This document shows positions 34,289 to 42,671 of a stretch of DNA of 64,000 nt, piece after piece. Positions within the stretch are counted from its first letter, which is position 1. Every line of letters starts with the position of its first letter. The DNA is from Candidatus Sumerlaeota bacterium (GTDB lineage Bacteria > Sumerlaeota > Sumerlaeia > JAFGJS01). The translations under genes were made by a program, and so were the position numbers. The DNA is taken from assembly GCA_016928995.1 (NCBI GenBank), contig JAFGJS010000025.1:4653-68652 (forward strand), given 5' to 3'. The notes below the pieces were generated by a model that did no database searches, was not told where the DNA came from, and was given only the letters and a program-made list of their open reading frames with translations.

Positions 34289-35608
34289 ATGATGAGAAGA
34301 ATCGCAGTAGCACTGGCAGTCTCTTTTGTGATCCTGATCATGGCCGTTACGAGCCAGGCGCAGACCGGCAATGGCATGTCTATTCTCAATCTGGCCAGCG
34401 GGAAAGCGATGGATGCCTACGGCAATAGCAACGGCTCCAACGTGCTGATCTGGGATTACTGGGGCGGCACGAACCAGCGCTGGAACGTCGCGTCGCTGGG
34501 CGACGGCCTTTATAGCATCCGCTCCCTGCAGAGCGGCAATCGCTCCCTCGATTGTTGGAACTTTGGCACGGCCAATGGAACGAACATCGCGCTCTATACT
34601 TATTATGGCAATGCGTGCCAGAAATTTTATTTAACCAAAACTGTGGCCAGCTCCTATCGCATCACTCCGAGCCATGCCACGGCGCAATGTGTGGATGCAT
34701 ACGGCACGAGCAGCGGCTCGAACGTCGGCACGTGGAGCTACTGGGGCGGCACGAACCAGCAGTGGTGCTTCGGCGTCTCAAACAGTTCCATCACGCTGAA
34801 TCCCGGCGAAGATATCCAGGCGGCGCTGGATACGTATCAGACGGTGAATTTACGTGCCGGAACGTGGACTCTTTCCGAGCCGTTGTATATCAACGCCGGC
34901 AACACGTTGAATGGCGCGGGCATGAGTTCCACCATCCTGCGCGGACCGAACTCCACATACACCTATTCGCTGATCCGCGGCTCCTACATCGGTTCTATGT
35001 TCAATATCACCATCAAGAATCTGAAGCTGGATGGATGGCTGGGCGGAGAGCATGGGATTAATATCGGCGGAACCACAAACCTGAGAGTTGAAAACGTCTG
35101 GTGTCTGAATATGAAGGGCATGGGCGTCAGCTGCGGCCAGGGAGTCAATGCCTATTACAACAACGTCGTTTGCGAAAACTGCGGGCGCGTGGACATGTGG
35201 CACAACTGGTACAACCGGAATGTGTACGGCGGCAGCATCAATAACTCCGTCTGCAAAAACTCGCCCAATGGCGTAGGCATGAAACTCTCGGTCGGCAATG
35301 ACTGGACCCTCAACGGCTGCACCTTCTCAGGCAATGTATGGGATGGCTTGTGCACCCAGGATAAAAACTATCGCGTCAGCATACTCAACTGTTCCGCCTA
35401 TAACAACGGCAGCAAAGGCATGTATGTCTATGCGAACGATGGATCGCTGATTCAATACTGCACTGCTTACAACAACGGCAGCAATGGCATTTACGTCAAC
35501 TCCAACGATACGGGCGACACGTCTTGGATCAGGAACTGCACTGCGTACGGCAATGTCGGCAATCAGATTGAAACCCATGGTTACTGGGCATGGGACGGTA
35601 TTTACTAA
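34289..35608 (+). CDS. Secreted ricin-type lectin plus beta-helix protein
   Basis: A 439-residue exported protein with signal peptide (VALAVSFVILIMAVTSQAQ). Residues ~28-160 form a beta-trefoil of ricin type: three related units with GKAMDAYGNSNGSNV then YWGGTNQRW, RSLDCWNFGTANGTNIAL, and CVDAYGTSSGSNV then YWGGTNQQW. These (QxW)-like repeats bind galactose-type sugars. Residues ~170-439 form a right-handed beta-helix (NLRAGTWTLSEPLYINAGNT, NCSAYNNGSKGMYVYANDG, YCTAYNNGSNGIYVNSNDTG), as in pectate-lyase-like or surface proteins. AAGGAG and AAGGA lie just before the two tandem ATGs (34289 and 34292). It follows the regulator divergently and probably belongs to the same exported set. Confidence 0.85.
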   Translation: MMRRIAVALAVSFVILIMAVTSQAQTGNGMSILNLASGKAMDAYGNSNGSNVLIWDYWGGTNQRWNVASLGDGLYSIRSLQSGNRSLDCWNFGTANGTNIALYTYYGNACQKFYLTKTVASSYRITPSHATAQCVDAYGTSSGSNVGTWSYWGGTNQQWCFGVSNSSITLNPGEDIQAALDTYQTVNLRAGTWTLSEPLYINAGNTLNGAGMSSTILRGPNSTYTYSLIRGSYIGSMFNITIKNLKLDGWLGGEHGINIGGTTNLRVENVWCLNMKGMGVSCGQGVNAYYNNVVCENCGRVDMWHNWYNRNVYGGSINNSVCKNSPNGVGMKLSVGNDWTLNGCTFSGNVWDGLCTQDKNYRVSILNCSAYNNGSKGMYVYANDGSLIQYCTAYNNGSNGIYVNSNDTGDTSWIRNCTAYGNVGNQIETHGYWAWDGIY

Positions 35609-35654
35609 GTCGAACTGCGGTTGATACAGAATGGAATCCAAGCAGTGGAAACAT

Positions 35655-35683
35655 CGGGCAGCCCGGCTTGACTGGGCTGCCCG
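35655..35683 (+). terminator. Possible terminator hairpin after the lectin gene
   Basis: A perfect 10-bp stem (CGGGCAGCCC / GGGCTGCCCG) with a nine-base loop lies 46 bp past the stop. The following sequence GTTGTGATTATTAAATT is only moderately T-rich, so termination may be partial. Confidence 0.6.
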
Positions 35684-35736
35684 GTTGTGATTATTAAATT
35701 ATACTATCCCATGTTGCATAATACACAAAAAGAACC

Positions 35737-37401
35737 ATGAAAAAAAACACTTTTGTATCGCGGACACTGAAACTCGTGACGGCCGTTGCGATCGTTCCAT
35801 TATTGATCTCATGCGCTTGGATCTTACAAGGCGAGGCTGGGCGATATACAAAAACGCAGTTGGGCCTCTTCCCTGAACATAGTCAAATCATTGGGCTGAT
35901 CCGCAGTGCGGACAACCGGCATTTCGCGCTTATCATCGCCAATGGTGAAAAACAACAGGTGATCGTCGATGGACAGCCCGATCCAGAGGTTGAAGGCGCG
36001 GTGGCGCTTAACACAGTACGCTTCAGTCCGGATGGTGCGCATCGGGCATATGCCGCTGCGCGCAAGGATGATGATGGCGCGAGATGCTTCGTGGCGCTGG
36101 ATGGGAAACGCGGACGGGAATTTGATTCGGTGTCGAGCGAGAACTTTCTCTTCAGCCCCGATGGCAGGCGGTTGGCGTATATCGCCGGGAAAGGCGATAA
36201 AAGGATCACAGTGATCGATGGCCAACCTGGACCGGAATATGATTTGACGATGGGCGTCCGTTTCAGTCCAGACAGCCGGCGCGCGGCGTATGTCGCGGTG
36301 ATGAAAAAAGGCGGACGCTTTCATGAATTCCAGCTGGTTCTTGACGGTCAGCCGCAACCGGTATTCCGCGATGTGCTGGAGGATTCCGTGGTCTTCAGCC
36401 CAGACGGCAAACGCGTCGCATACAGCGCCATGATCGATTTGAATCAATGGGTTGTGGTTGTCGATGGCCAGGCCAGTCCGGTTTATGAGGAGATTCTTCC
36501 GGCGTATCCCGTTTTCAGCCCGGATAGCCAGCATGTGGCTTATGCCGCCAAGATTCGGGAAGGCTGGTTTCAAGCCGTCATCGATGGCAAAGCAAAACCG
36601 GCCAATCAAGCAATGAGCAAGATTCTCTTCAGCCCGGACAGCCGACGCGTGGCGTATTCCGGCCGGACAGCCGGCGCGTGGCGAGTGATCATTGACGGTC
36701 AAGCCGGGCCCAATTTTTACGACGGCGATGACGATAGCATTCTCTTTAGTCCGGACAACCGGCGCGTGGCGTATCTCGTCCGCGACGGCGAAGGCGATAA
36801 GAAACGTGTGGTCGTTGATGGCGTGGCCGGACCGGAGCATGACGGAGTTTTACGAAACTCGCTGCGCTTCAGCCCGGACAGCAGGCATCTCGCGTTCATC
36901 GCAAAAAAAGGCGACAAGGAACAAGTCGTGATCGATGGCCAAGCCGGATTGGAGTATGACGCCATTATATCGGATTCGCTGATATTTTCCGTTGATGGTT
37001 CAAGAGCCGCCTATGTTGCGCGAAAAGAAGACAAGGAACTGGCGATCATTGACGGCAAACCTGGACTGGAGTTCGACAAGATTGCGAATCTATCCTTTAG
37101 CGAGGATGGAGCGCACGTTGCTTATGCGGCACAAAATGGCGCCGGAGCGCTGGTCGTCTTTGATGGCATCGCCCAAGCGGAATACGATGTCATCATTCCA
37201 GGCTCTCCCATTTTCAATCGTGATGGATCGCATTGGGCATATACGGCAGTGAAAGATCATAGCCTCACGATTGTCATCGACGGCGAAACCCAAATTGCCT
37301 GCGGCAAATTGCTTTGTCCGCTGGTCGCGCCGGAGGACAATGGATTCAAAGCGATCACGGTTTCTGATCAGCAGATCTGGCGCATCCACTGGCGTCCCTG
37401 A
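35737..37401 (+). CDS. Lipoprotein with 12 WD40-like (PD40/TolB-type) propeller repeats
   Basis: A 554-residue lipoprotein: LLISC near residue 26 is a good lipobox. The whole mature part consists of about twelve ~44-residue repeats of the form FSPDxRRVAYxA, then a short charged turn, then VVIDGQxGPEYD. The repeats are strongly alike (for example FSPDSRRVAYSG, FSPDNRRVAYLV, FSPDSRHLAFIA), implying expansion by duplication. Twelve units would make one large or two six-bladed propellers, with TolB as the nearest general fold. No enzymatic residues are evident; binding to a partner at the outer membrane or in the periplasm is likely. No strong ribosome-binding site is seen, and the gene follows the lectin gene by 128 bp. 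Confidence 0.8.
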   Translation: MKKNTFVSRTLKLVTAVAIVPLLISCAWILQGEAGRYTKTQLGLFPEHSQIIGLIRSADNRHFALIIANGEKQQVIVDGQPDPEVEGAVALNTVRFSPDGAHRAYAAARKDDDGARCFVALDGKRGREFDSVSSENFLFSPDGRRLAYIAGKGDKRITVIDGQPGPEYDLTMGVRFSPDSRRAAYVAVMKKGGRFHEFQLVLDGQPQPVFRDVLEDSVVFSPDGKRVAYSAMIDLNQWVVVVDGQASPVYEEILPAYPVFSPDSQHVAYAAKIREGWFQAVIDGKAKPANQAMSKILFSPDSRRVAYSGRTAGAWRVIIDGQAGPNFYDGDDDSILFSPDNRRVAYLVRDGEGDKKRVVVDGVAGPEHDGVLRNSLRFSPDSRHLAFIAKKGDKEQVVIDGQAGLEYDAIISDSLIFSVDGSRAAYVARKEDKELAIIDGKPGLEFDKIANLSFSEDGAHVAYAAQNGAGALVVFDGIAQAEYDVIIPGSPIFNRDGSHWAYTAVKDHSLTIVIDGETQIACGKLLCPLVAPEDNGFKAITVSDQQIWRIHWRP

Positions 37402-37565
37402 AAACGCTCTCCCGCATAATTCGATTGAAATCGCCACTCAATCTGTAGATAAAATAATAGCTGGGGCAAATTTTTTTGATTAAAATGAAAAGCCTACGAA
37501 AGGCCTTATAATTTTTTTCAAAACTGCCGCCTTTCACTCTCATAAAAAAAAAGGAGAGTCGTACC

Positions 37566-38936
37566 ATGCGTATTCGTATGCTTCTGTTTTCCATCGCCCT
37601 GTCGTTTGTGATGTCTGGATTTTTATTCAACGCCCTCGCGCAGGAATCGCCGCCTCAACAAAGCACCACCGGCCCCGTACCTCCGCCATCCGTGCTGGAA
37701 AAAAGCGCCATGCGCATGGCGCCTCCAGCCGAAGGCAGGGCATCGAAAACACTGCCCGTGCCTGGATATGAATGGAGGCATGGCTGCGGCCCAACCGCGG
37801 TGGGAATGGTCATCGGCTATTATGACGGCCTTGGATTTGACGACCTGATTCCCGGAGACGCCAGCACTCAGACTGCTGATGTGAACCAGTGCATCGCCTC
37901 GCAGGGCAGCGGCGTTCGCGGCGTGGGTGTGCAAAAGCATTATGAGGATTACGCGCTGCCGATGGACTCCAGCGAGCCGTCTGTTTTGGCGGACAGTTCC
38001 GAAACATATCCCGTCGGCTGCCATACTGATGATTCGATCGCGGATTACATGCATACATCCTGGAGCAGCGACGGCAACTTCTATGGCTGGAGTTGGTCGA
38101 ACATGATTTCAACGGCATTCGGTTCTTTCGTCGACCAGCAAAATTATGATTATTGGTACTCGACTGATGATCTCATGATCTCCAACGGGACGTTGTCATG
38201 GAGCGTGTTGACTCAGGAAATCGATAATAATCGGCCAATGGTCTTTCTGGTCGACACCGACGGCGACGGCTATACGGATCATTTTGTCACGGTTGTCGGC
38301 TATTCCGACGGACCGCCGCAGCAATATGGCTGTCTCGACACGTGGTATCCCTATGGGGATGTCCGGTGGTGTAATTTCAGCGGAATCGGCTCTGGGGTTC
38401 CCTGGGGCATCTGGGGCGGCTGGTCGTTTCGCATGTATTGCCTCCTGCAAGTTCAAGCGGTCAATGGCGAGGTCGCCAGCGATCCGGATCAATCGATGTT
38501 CGATCCAGGAGCATCTGTCACGCTGACCGCAACGCCGGATGAGGGTTATACTTTTGTATCATGGACCGGCGACGTTCCTTCCGGCCATGAAACGGACAAT
38601 CCGCTTGCCCTGACGATGGATGGCAATAGAAGTCTGACAGCTGTTTTCGCACTCGGTCAGTATACCGTGACATACCAAACCGATGGGACGCCGGGAGCGA
38701 CATTGAGCGGCGACACATCGCAGACCGTCACGTATGGAGACGCCTTCACGCCGGTGACGGCCAATGCTCCGGCGGGCTACATCTTCAAATACTGGGTTCG
38801 CACAGACGGCGCGCCTTACTTTTTCTTTAGCGCGAATCCCCTGACACTGACAAACGTCGCCTATGACATGACTTTGACGGCGACGTTCGTCCTCGACTTC
38901 TCCTGCGGAGCCGAAAACTGGGGCCGGTATCGATAA
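37566..38936 (+). CDS. Secreted C39-like cysteine peptidase with InlB-type repeats
   Basis: A 456-residue exported protein with signal peptide (IALSFVMSGFLFNALA). A proline-rich linker leads to a papain-like C39 peptidase domain: WRHGCGPTAVGMVIGYYDG carries the catalytic Cys near residue 73, DHFVTVVGYSD the His near 239, and CLDTWYPYG the Asp near 257. Residues ~285-450 hold two beta-grasp InlB/List-Bact-type repeats (PDEGYTFVSWTGD, LTAVFALGQYTVTYQTDG, GYIFKYWV, TLTATFVLD). The catalytic triad seems intact. C39 relatives cut leader peptides at double glycine, but soluble secreted versions may act on other peptides. AGGAG lies about ten bases before the ATG. It ends ENWGRYR. Confidence 0.85.
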   Translation: MRIRMLLFSIALSFVMSGFLFNALAQESPPQQSTTGPVPPPSVLEKSAMRMAPPAEGRASKTLPVPGYEWRHGCGPTAVGMVIGYYDGLGFDDLIPGDASTQTADVNQCIASQGSGVRGVGVQKHYEDYALPMDSSEPSVLADSSETYPVGCHTDDSIADYMHTSWSSDGNFYGWSWSNMISTAFGSFVDQQNYDYWYSTDDLMISNGTLSWSVLTQEIDNNRPMVFLVDTDGDGYTDHFVTVVGYSDGPPQQYGCLDTWYPYGDVRWCNFSGIGSGVPWGIWGGWSFRMYCLLQVQAVNGEVASDPDQSMFDPGASVTLTATPDEGYTFVSWTGDVPSGHETDNPLALTMDGNRSLTAVFALGQYTVTYQTDGTPGATLSGDTSQTVTYGDAFTPVTANAPAGYIFKYWVRTDGAPYFFFSANPLTLTNVAYDMTLTATFVLDFSCGAENWGRYR

Positions 38937-38951
38937 GGCGTTGCACGGGGC

Positions 38952-40508
38952 CTAATCTTCCCGGTAATGGGCGCCGCAGGATTTGCGGTTTTCGTAGGCG
39001 CCGTGCAGGACGGCAAGCGCGGTGATCACGCCGTTGCGCAGGCCGATCATCTCGTCGGTCATGCGCGCGCTTTCGTAGAAGTCTTCGACTTCCTGCCGCA
39101 GTCCGCGCAGGATGCGGTAGGCGCGTTTCATGCGCCGGTTAGTGCGCACGAGGCCGACGTAGTTCCACATAGTCTGCTTGATGGTGAGCCAGTCCTGCTT
39201 GATCAGCGCGGGATCCACTTCCTGCGTCTGATACTGCCAGGGATCGATCTCGGGGTAGTAGTAATCCTGCTCATGCACGAGTTTGCCGATTTCACCGCCG
39301 CAGCGCCAGCCCCAGACCAGGCCCTCCAGCAGCGAGGAGGAAGCCAGACGGTTGGCGCCGTGCAAGCCGGTGCAGGTCGTCTCGCCCGCGGCCCAAAGCC
39401 GCCGCATGTTCGTGCGGCCCTTCAGATCGACCCACACGCCGCCGCAGGCGTAATGCGCGGCAGGCACGACGGGGATCGGCTGCTTGGCGATGTCGATGCC
39501 GAGTTCGGCGCAGCGATGGTAAATCGTGGGGAAGCGCTGCTCCAGCCAGGCGGCGTCCTTATGCGTGATGTCGAGATAGACGCACGGACCTCCGTCAATC
39601 AGCATCTCGTTATGGATCGCGCGGCTCACGACGTCGCGGGGCGCCAGGCTGCCGCGCTCGTGGTAACGCTGCATGAAGGCCTCGCCGCGGTGCGTGACGA
39701 GCTCGCCGCCTTCGCCGCGCACGGCCTCGCTGATCAGAAAACTTTCCGCGTTGCGATGGTAGAGCATAGTAGGATGGAACTGGATGAACTCCATGTTCAG
39801 CAGGCGCACGCCCGCGCGGTAGGCCATGGCGATGCCGTCGCCGCGCGCGCCGGCCGGATTCGTGGTGTGGAGAAAAATTTGCCCGATGCCGCCTGTGGTC
39901 AGCACGGTGTGCTTGGCCAGCATCGCCTCCACTCGCCCGGTTTGCTGATTGAGTACATACGCGCCGAAGCAGGCGGGTTTACGGTAATGATCGGCGGCGA
40001 CGTTGGAATGATGCGAGAGCGTGAGCAGGTCGATCGCCGTGTGGCGCGTGAGCAGGCGGATGTTCGGATGCTGCTGCACGACTTTGAGCAATTGGAGCTC
40101 GATGGCCTTGCCGGTCAGGTCCGCGACGTGCAGGATGCGCGGCATGGCGTGCGCACCTTCCTCGGTGCGATGCAGTTCGTCGGCGCTGTCGCGGTCGAAC
40201 TCGACGCCCACCTGTTCGATCAGCACTTCTCGCACGAGACGCGGACCGAGTTTGCTGAGTTGCCGGACGGCTTTGGGATTGCAGATGCGTCCGCCGGCCT
40301 CCTGGATGTCCTCGGCCAGCAATTGCGGCGAATCGCCCTCGCCTTCGTAGATGATGCCGCCCTGCGCCCAGCGCGTGTTGGCGTCTTCGGGCTCTTCCGC
40401 GCGCGTGATGAGCGTGACTTGCGCTCCGGCTTCGGCGGCGGTCAAAGCCGCCGTGCAGCCTGCGATGCCTGTGCCGAGAATCAATACATCCGCGGGTTGA
40501 TCTTGCAT
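38952..40508 (-). CDS. nadB: L-aspartate oxidase
   Basis: A 518-residue FAD enzyme oxidising aspartate to iminoaspartate, the first step of de novo NAD synthesis. It has the FAD motif LILGTGIAGCTAAL near 10-23, TRWAQGGIIYEGEGDS, the catalytic region TTGGIGQIFLHTTNPAG, MEFIQFHPTMLY, EAVRGEGGEL, RDVVSRAI, HYACGGVWVDLKGRTNMRRL and HGANRLASSSLLEGLVWG. The two arginine/histidine active-site segments are present, so fumarate or oxygen should serve as acceptor. Length is normal. Its product is used by NadA and, after quinolinate, by nadC at 15992. It converges on the C39-like gene with a 15-bp gap. Confidence 0.95.
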   Translation of the reverse strand: MQDQPADVLILGTGIAGCTAALTAAEAGAQVTLITRAEEPEDANTRWAQGGIIYEGEGDSPQLLAEDIQEAGGRICNPKAVRQLSKLGPRLVREVLIEQVGVEFDRDSADELHRTEEGAHAMPRILHVADLTGKAIELQLLKVVQQHPNIRLLTRHTAIDLLTLSHHSNVAADHYRKPACFGAYVLNQQTGRVEAMLAKHTVLTTGGIGQIFLHTTNPAGARGDGIAMAYRAGVRLLNMEFIQFHPTMLYHRNAESFLISEAVRGEGGELVTHRGEAFMQRYHERGSLAPRDVVSRAIHNEMLIDGGPCVYLDITHKDAAWLEQRFPTIYHRCAELGIDIAKQPIPVVPAAHYACGGVWVDLKGRTNMRRLWAAGETTCTGLHGANRLASSSLLEGLVWGWRCGGEIGKLVHEQDYYYPEIDPWQYQTQEVDPALIKQDWLTIKQTMWNYVGLVRTNRRMKRAYRILRGLRQEVEDFYESARMTDEMIGLRNGVITALAVLHGAYENRKSCGAHYRED

Positions 40509-40622
40509 GAGTCGGGTTCCGTCCTTCCGTGGCGATCAATAGCGCAACATGCCCAACCGCCCCGGAAACTGCAATAAAGAAAATCGCGGAATGAGGCGTA
40601 CAGACGCCTTCCTCTTCAGCGG

Positions 40623-40641
40623 CAAATCATGTCATGATTTG
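40623..40641. promoter_or_regulatory. Palindrome upstream of nadB
   Basis: A perfect 9-bp inverted repeat, CAAATCATG-T-CATGATTTG, lies in the 191-bp spacer between the HEAT-like gene's stop and nadB. It has no loop, so it is more like a protein-binding site than a terminator. The regulator is unknown. Confidence 0.4.
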
Positions 40642-40699
40642 ATTGGAAGGAAATGGAGCAAACTCGCTATGCGCCTGTCTTAATTTCAAGCGCTTGTGA

Positions 40700-42658
40700 T
40701 CATTTATTTCGTTGGCGAATGAGCGCGACGGCTTCAATGGCGCGTTCCTGTAGTGAACGCAACCTGATCTGTTTTGGGTCACGGCTCCAAAAGCCGCACA
40801 ATGGCAGAAGCAGCTCCAGGTCATCCGGCTGGCCAATCTCAGCGAATTGCTCCAAGGCATACCACTTTAAGCCAAAATCATCTTCGCTGATCATACGGCG
40901 TAGTAATTTCCGGTATTGTTCACCCTGGAATTCATACAACGTTTTCATTGCCATCAGGCGAATATTCTCATCTTCATGAGTGAGCCGTGACAACATGCCA
41001 TTTTCTGTTTCAGCGCAGTTGAGGCGGGTGAACGTAGTAAAGAGAGCTTTATTCGTGGGATTACCGCCCCATTTGCTGGTTGCATCAAGGCACTCCAACA
41101 GGATCGGAACTGTCCGTCTGTCCTGCAATTCACCCATGCGAGTGACGATCCAGTAGATTCCGCTGGCTTGCAGGTTGGGTTCATTGTTTAAAATCGTTTC
41201 AAGAATTTCAATCAACATAGCCGCTTCGTCATCGGCGCTTGAAAGACCGATCCAAGGCTGTATGCGCTCAAAATATGGACCCCTGCTCATTTTATTAAAT
41301 TGTTGATAATACTCTTCGGCGATCCTGAAGTGTTGCGCATCGCCCACATATGCCAAACTGTAGAGCAATTGCATCAAACTATCGACACTAGATCCACGAT
41401 TCCCATTCAGCCACTCTTGGATATTATTCAGATTCTGGCTGGCCGCCTGCTCGCAAGCCTCAGACCCGAGTTCGACCACTGCCCACGTGGCGATTGGCAT
41501 CGCTTCGGATACTGAATTCTTCAGATTCAGGATGGCTAGCAATGGCTCCTGGCATTCCGGCAGTCGGATTGCGCGCAACATTCGAGCCGCATAAGGCGAG
41601 AGAAAGGCGACGCTATACTTGAGTCGTGGATGATCCTCGTCATACATCGAAGGAAGCATGGCGAGCAGCTCATTGCATATCGATGTCTTCTCTTTTTCAG
41701 TCAACAATGGGATGAGCATTTCTCCCGCTATTAGGCGATTGCCGCTCGGTTCTTTCTCATCGTGAAACATGTCGAGATAGTATTTTTTCTTTTCCTTTTT
41801 TGCGAGTTTGCCGCCTCCCGGTTGAGAAACCAGTTCGCCGGTCCAGAATCCCATGTCTGATACTCGAGTGATCTTATATTGAGCAAGCGGCCTTTTCACG
41901 CTGATATTAGACGCATCTGCGACATCCGGAAAATATCTCAACAACAGACGGTTTGCCAGTCTGGCTATTTCGTTATTCGGCGATTCTGATATATCGAGCA
42001 GCAAGGGGATTGTCCGTTTGTCGCCGGTGCTCGCGAGCTGGCATAAAATGGAAGATTGATTGTCGGGATGAGCCTGACGGCAGATGTCGATGGCTAGTGG
42101 AAAGTTGGAAGGTTCTTTCATCGAACGCAACAGTTCTTCAAATCCTTGCTGGTATGCCCAGCCAGCTTCTCGAAAGGATTTCTTCATATACGGCAGAAAT
42201 TTGGCGATGCGGATTTTCTCATCCGGTTGCTGATAAATTTCGATCAGCGTCCGAAAATTCTCGATGTCTTCAGGCTTTGTGAAGCCTTGGGAAATTGGCC
42301 AGTGCTCTGTAGTTCGCCAATCTTTGCGAAACAGAATCGCAACACTCGTAGCGCCATATGGCAATCTGTAATCGGCGCTTGAACATGATAACATTTGGTG
42401 GATTTCTAATGGAACTTGGACGGTCTGGTTTTTCATACCGGGATCGCCCATCAGCACTTCGACAATCTCTATTGGCGTCTGAAATGTGGTTGAACTGAGT
42501 TGCCCTACGTTTGCGATGACGATTAATTCCGCATTGCCGATATCCCTCCACATATGCGGGGGTATCCGGCTTGCACGAGCCTGATTCTCTCCAAAAAGAG
42601 CAAGAATTCCTGAGAGTGCGATGATCAAAACACTGGTCAGTCGCGTGCGTCTTTTCAT
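40700..42658 (-). CDS. Exported HEAT-repeat-like protein
   Basis: A 652-residue protein with a signal peptide (LTSVLIIALSGILALFG, then ENQARA). The rest is mostly helical with short leucine-rich repeats in the style of HEAT/ARM (RTIPLLLDISESPNNEIARL, CQEPLLAILNLKNSVSEAM, QYRKLLRRMISEDDFGLKWY), probably a solenoid. The N-terminal 100 residues after the signal (AELIVIANVGQLSSTTFQTP) include a beta-rich section. No family or active site is recognised. The start at 42658 has AGGTGA just upstream; longer frames overlap the kinase gene. It follows the Ser/Thr kinase gene by 13 bp and is almost certainly co-transcribed, so it may be its extracytoplasmic partner or output. Confidence 0.75.
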   Translation of the reverse strand: MKRRTRLTSVLIIALSGILALFGENQARASRIPPHMWRDIGNAELIVIANVGQLSSTTFQTPIEIVEVLMGDPGMKNQTVQVPLEIHQMLSCSSADYRLPYGATSVAILFRKDWRTTEHWPISQGFTKPEDIENFRTLIEIYQQPDEKIRIAKFLPYMKKSFREAGWAYQQGFEELLRSMKEPSNFPLAIDICRQAHPDNQSSILCQLASTGDKRTIPLLLDISESPNNEIARLANRLLLRYFPDVADASNISVKRPLAQYKITRVSDMGFWTGELVSQPGGGKLAKKEKKKYYLDMFHDEKEPSGNRLIAGEMLIPLLTEKEKTSICNELLAMLPSMYDEDHPRLKYSVAFLSPYAARMLRAIRLPECQEPLLAILNLKNSVSEAMPIATWAVVELGSEACEQAASQNLNNIQEWLNGNRGSSVDSLMQLLYSLAYVGDAQHFRIAEEYYQQFNKMSRGPYFERIQPWIGLSSADDEAAMLIEILETILNNEPNLQASGIYWIVTRMGELQDRRTVPILLECLDATSKWGGNPTNKALFTTFTRLNCAETENGMLSRLTHEDENIRLMAMKTLYEFQGEQYRKLLRRMISEDDFGLKWYALEQFAEIGQPDDLELLLPLCGFWSRDPKQIRLRSLQERAIEAVALIRQRNK

Positions 42659-42671
42659 GAGTTTCACCTGA

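Noticed and set aside
37470-37530. Terminator between the propeller lipoprotein and C39-like genes (AAGCCT/AGGCCTT followed by a T-run)
   Set aside because: The stem is only four to six pairs with a bulge; the T-run alone is not enough to call it.
38967-40577. Long 536-residue open frame on the plus strand opposite nadB
   Set aside because: It mirrors the GC-rich codon pattern of nadB, has no family motif, and nadB is complete on the other strand.
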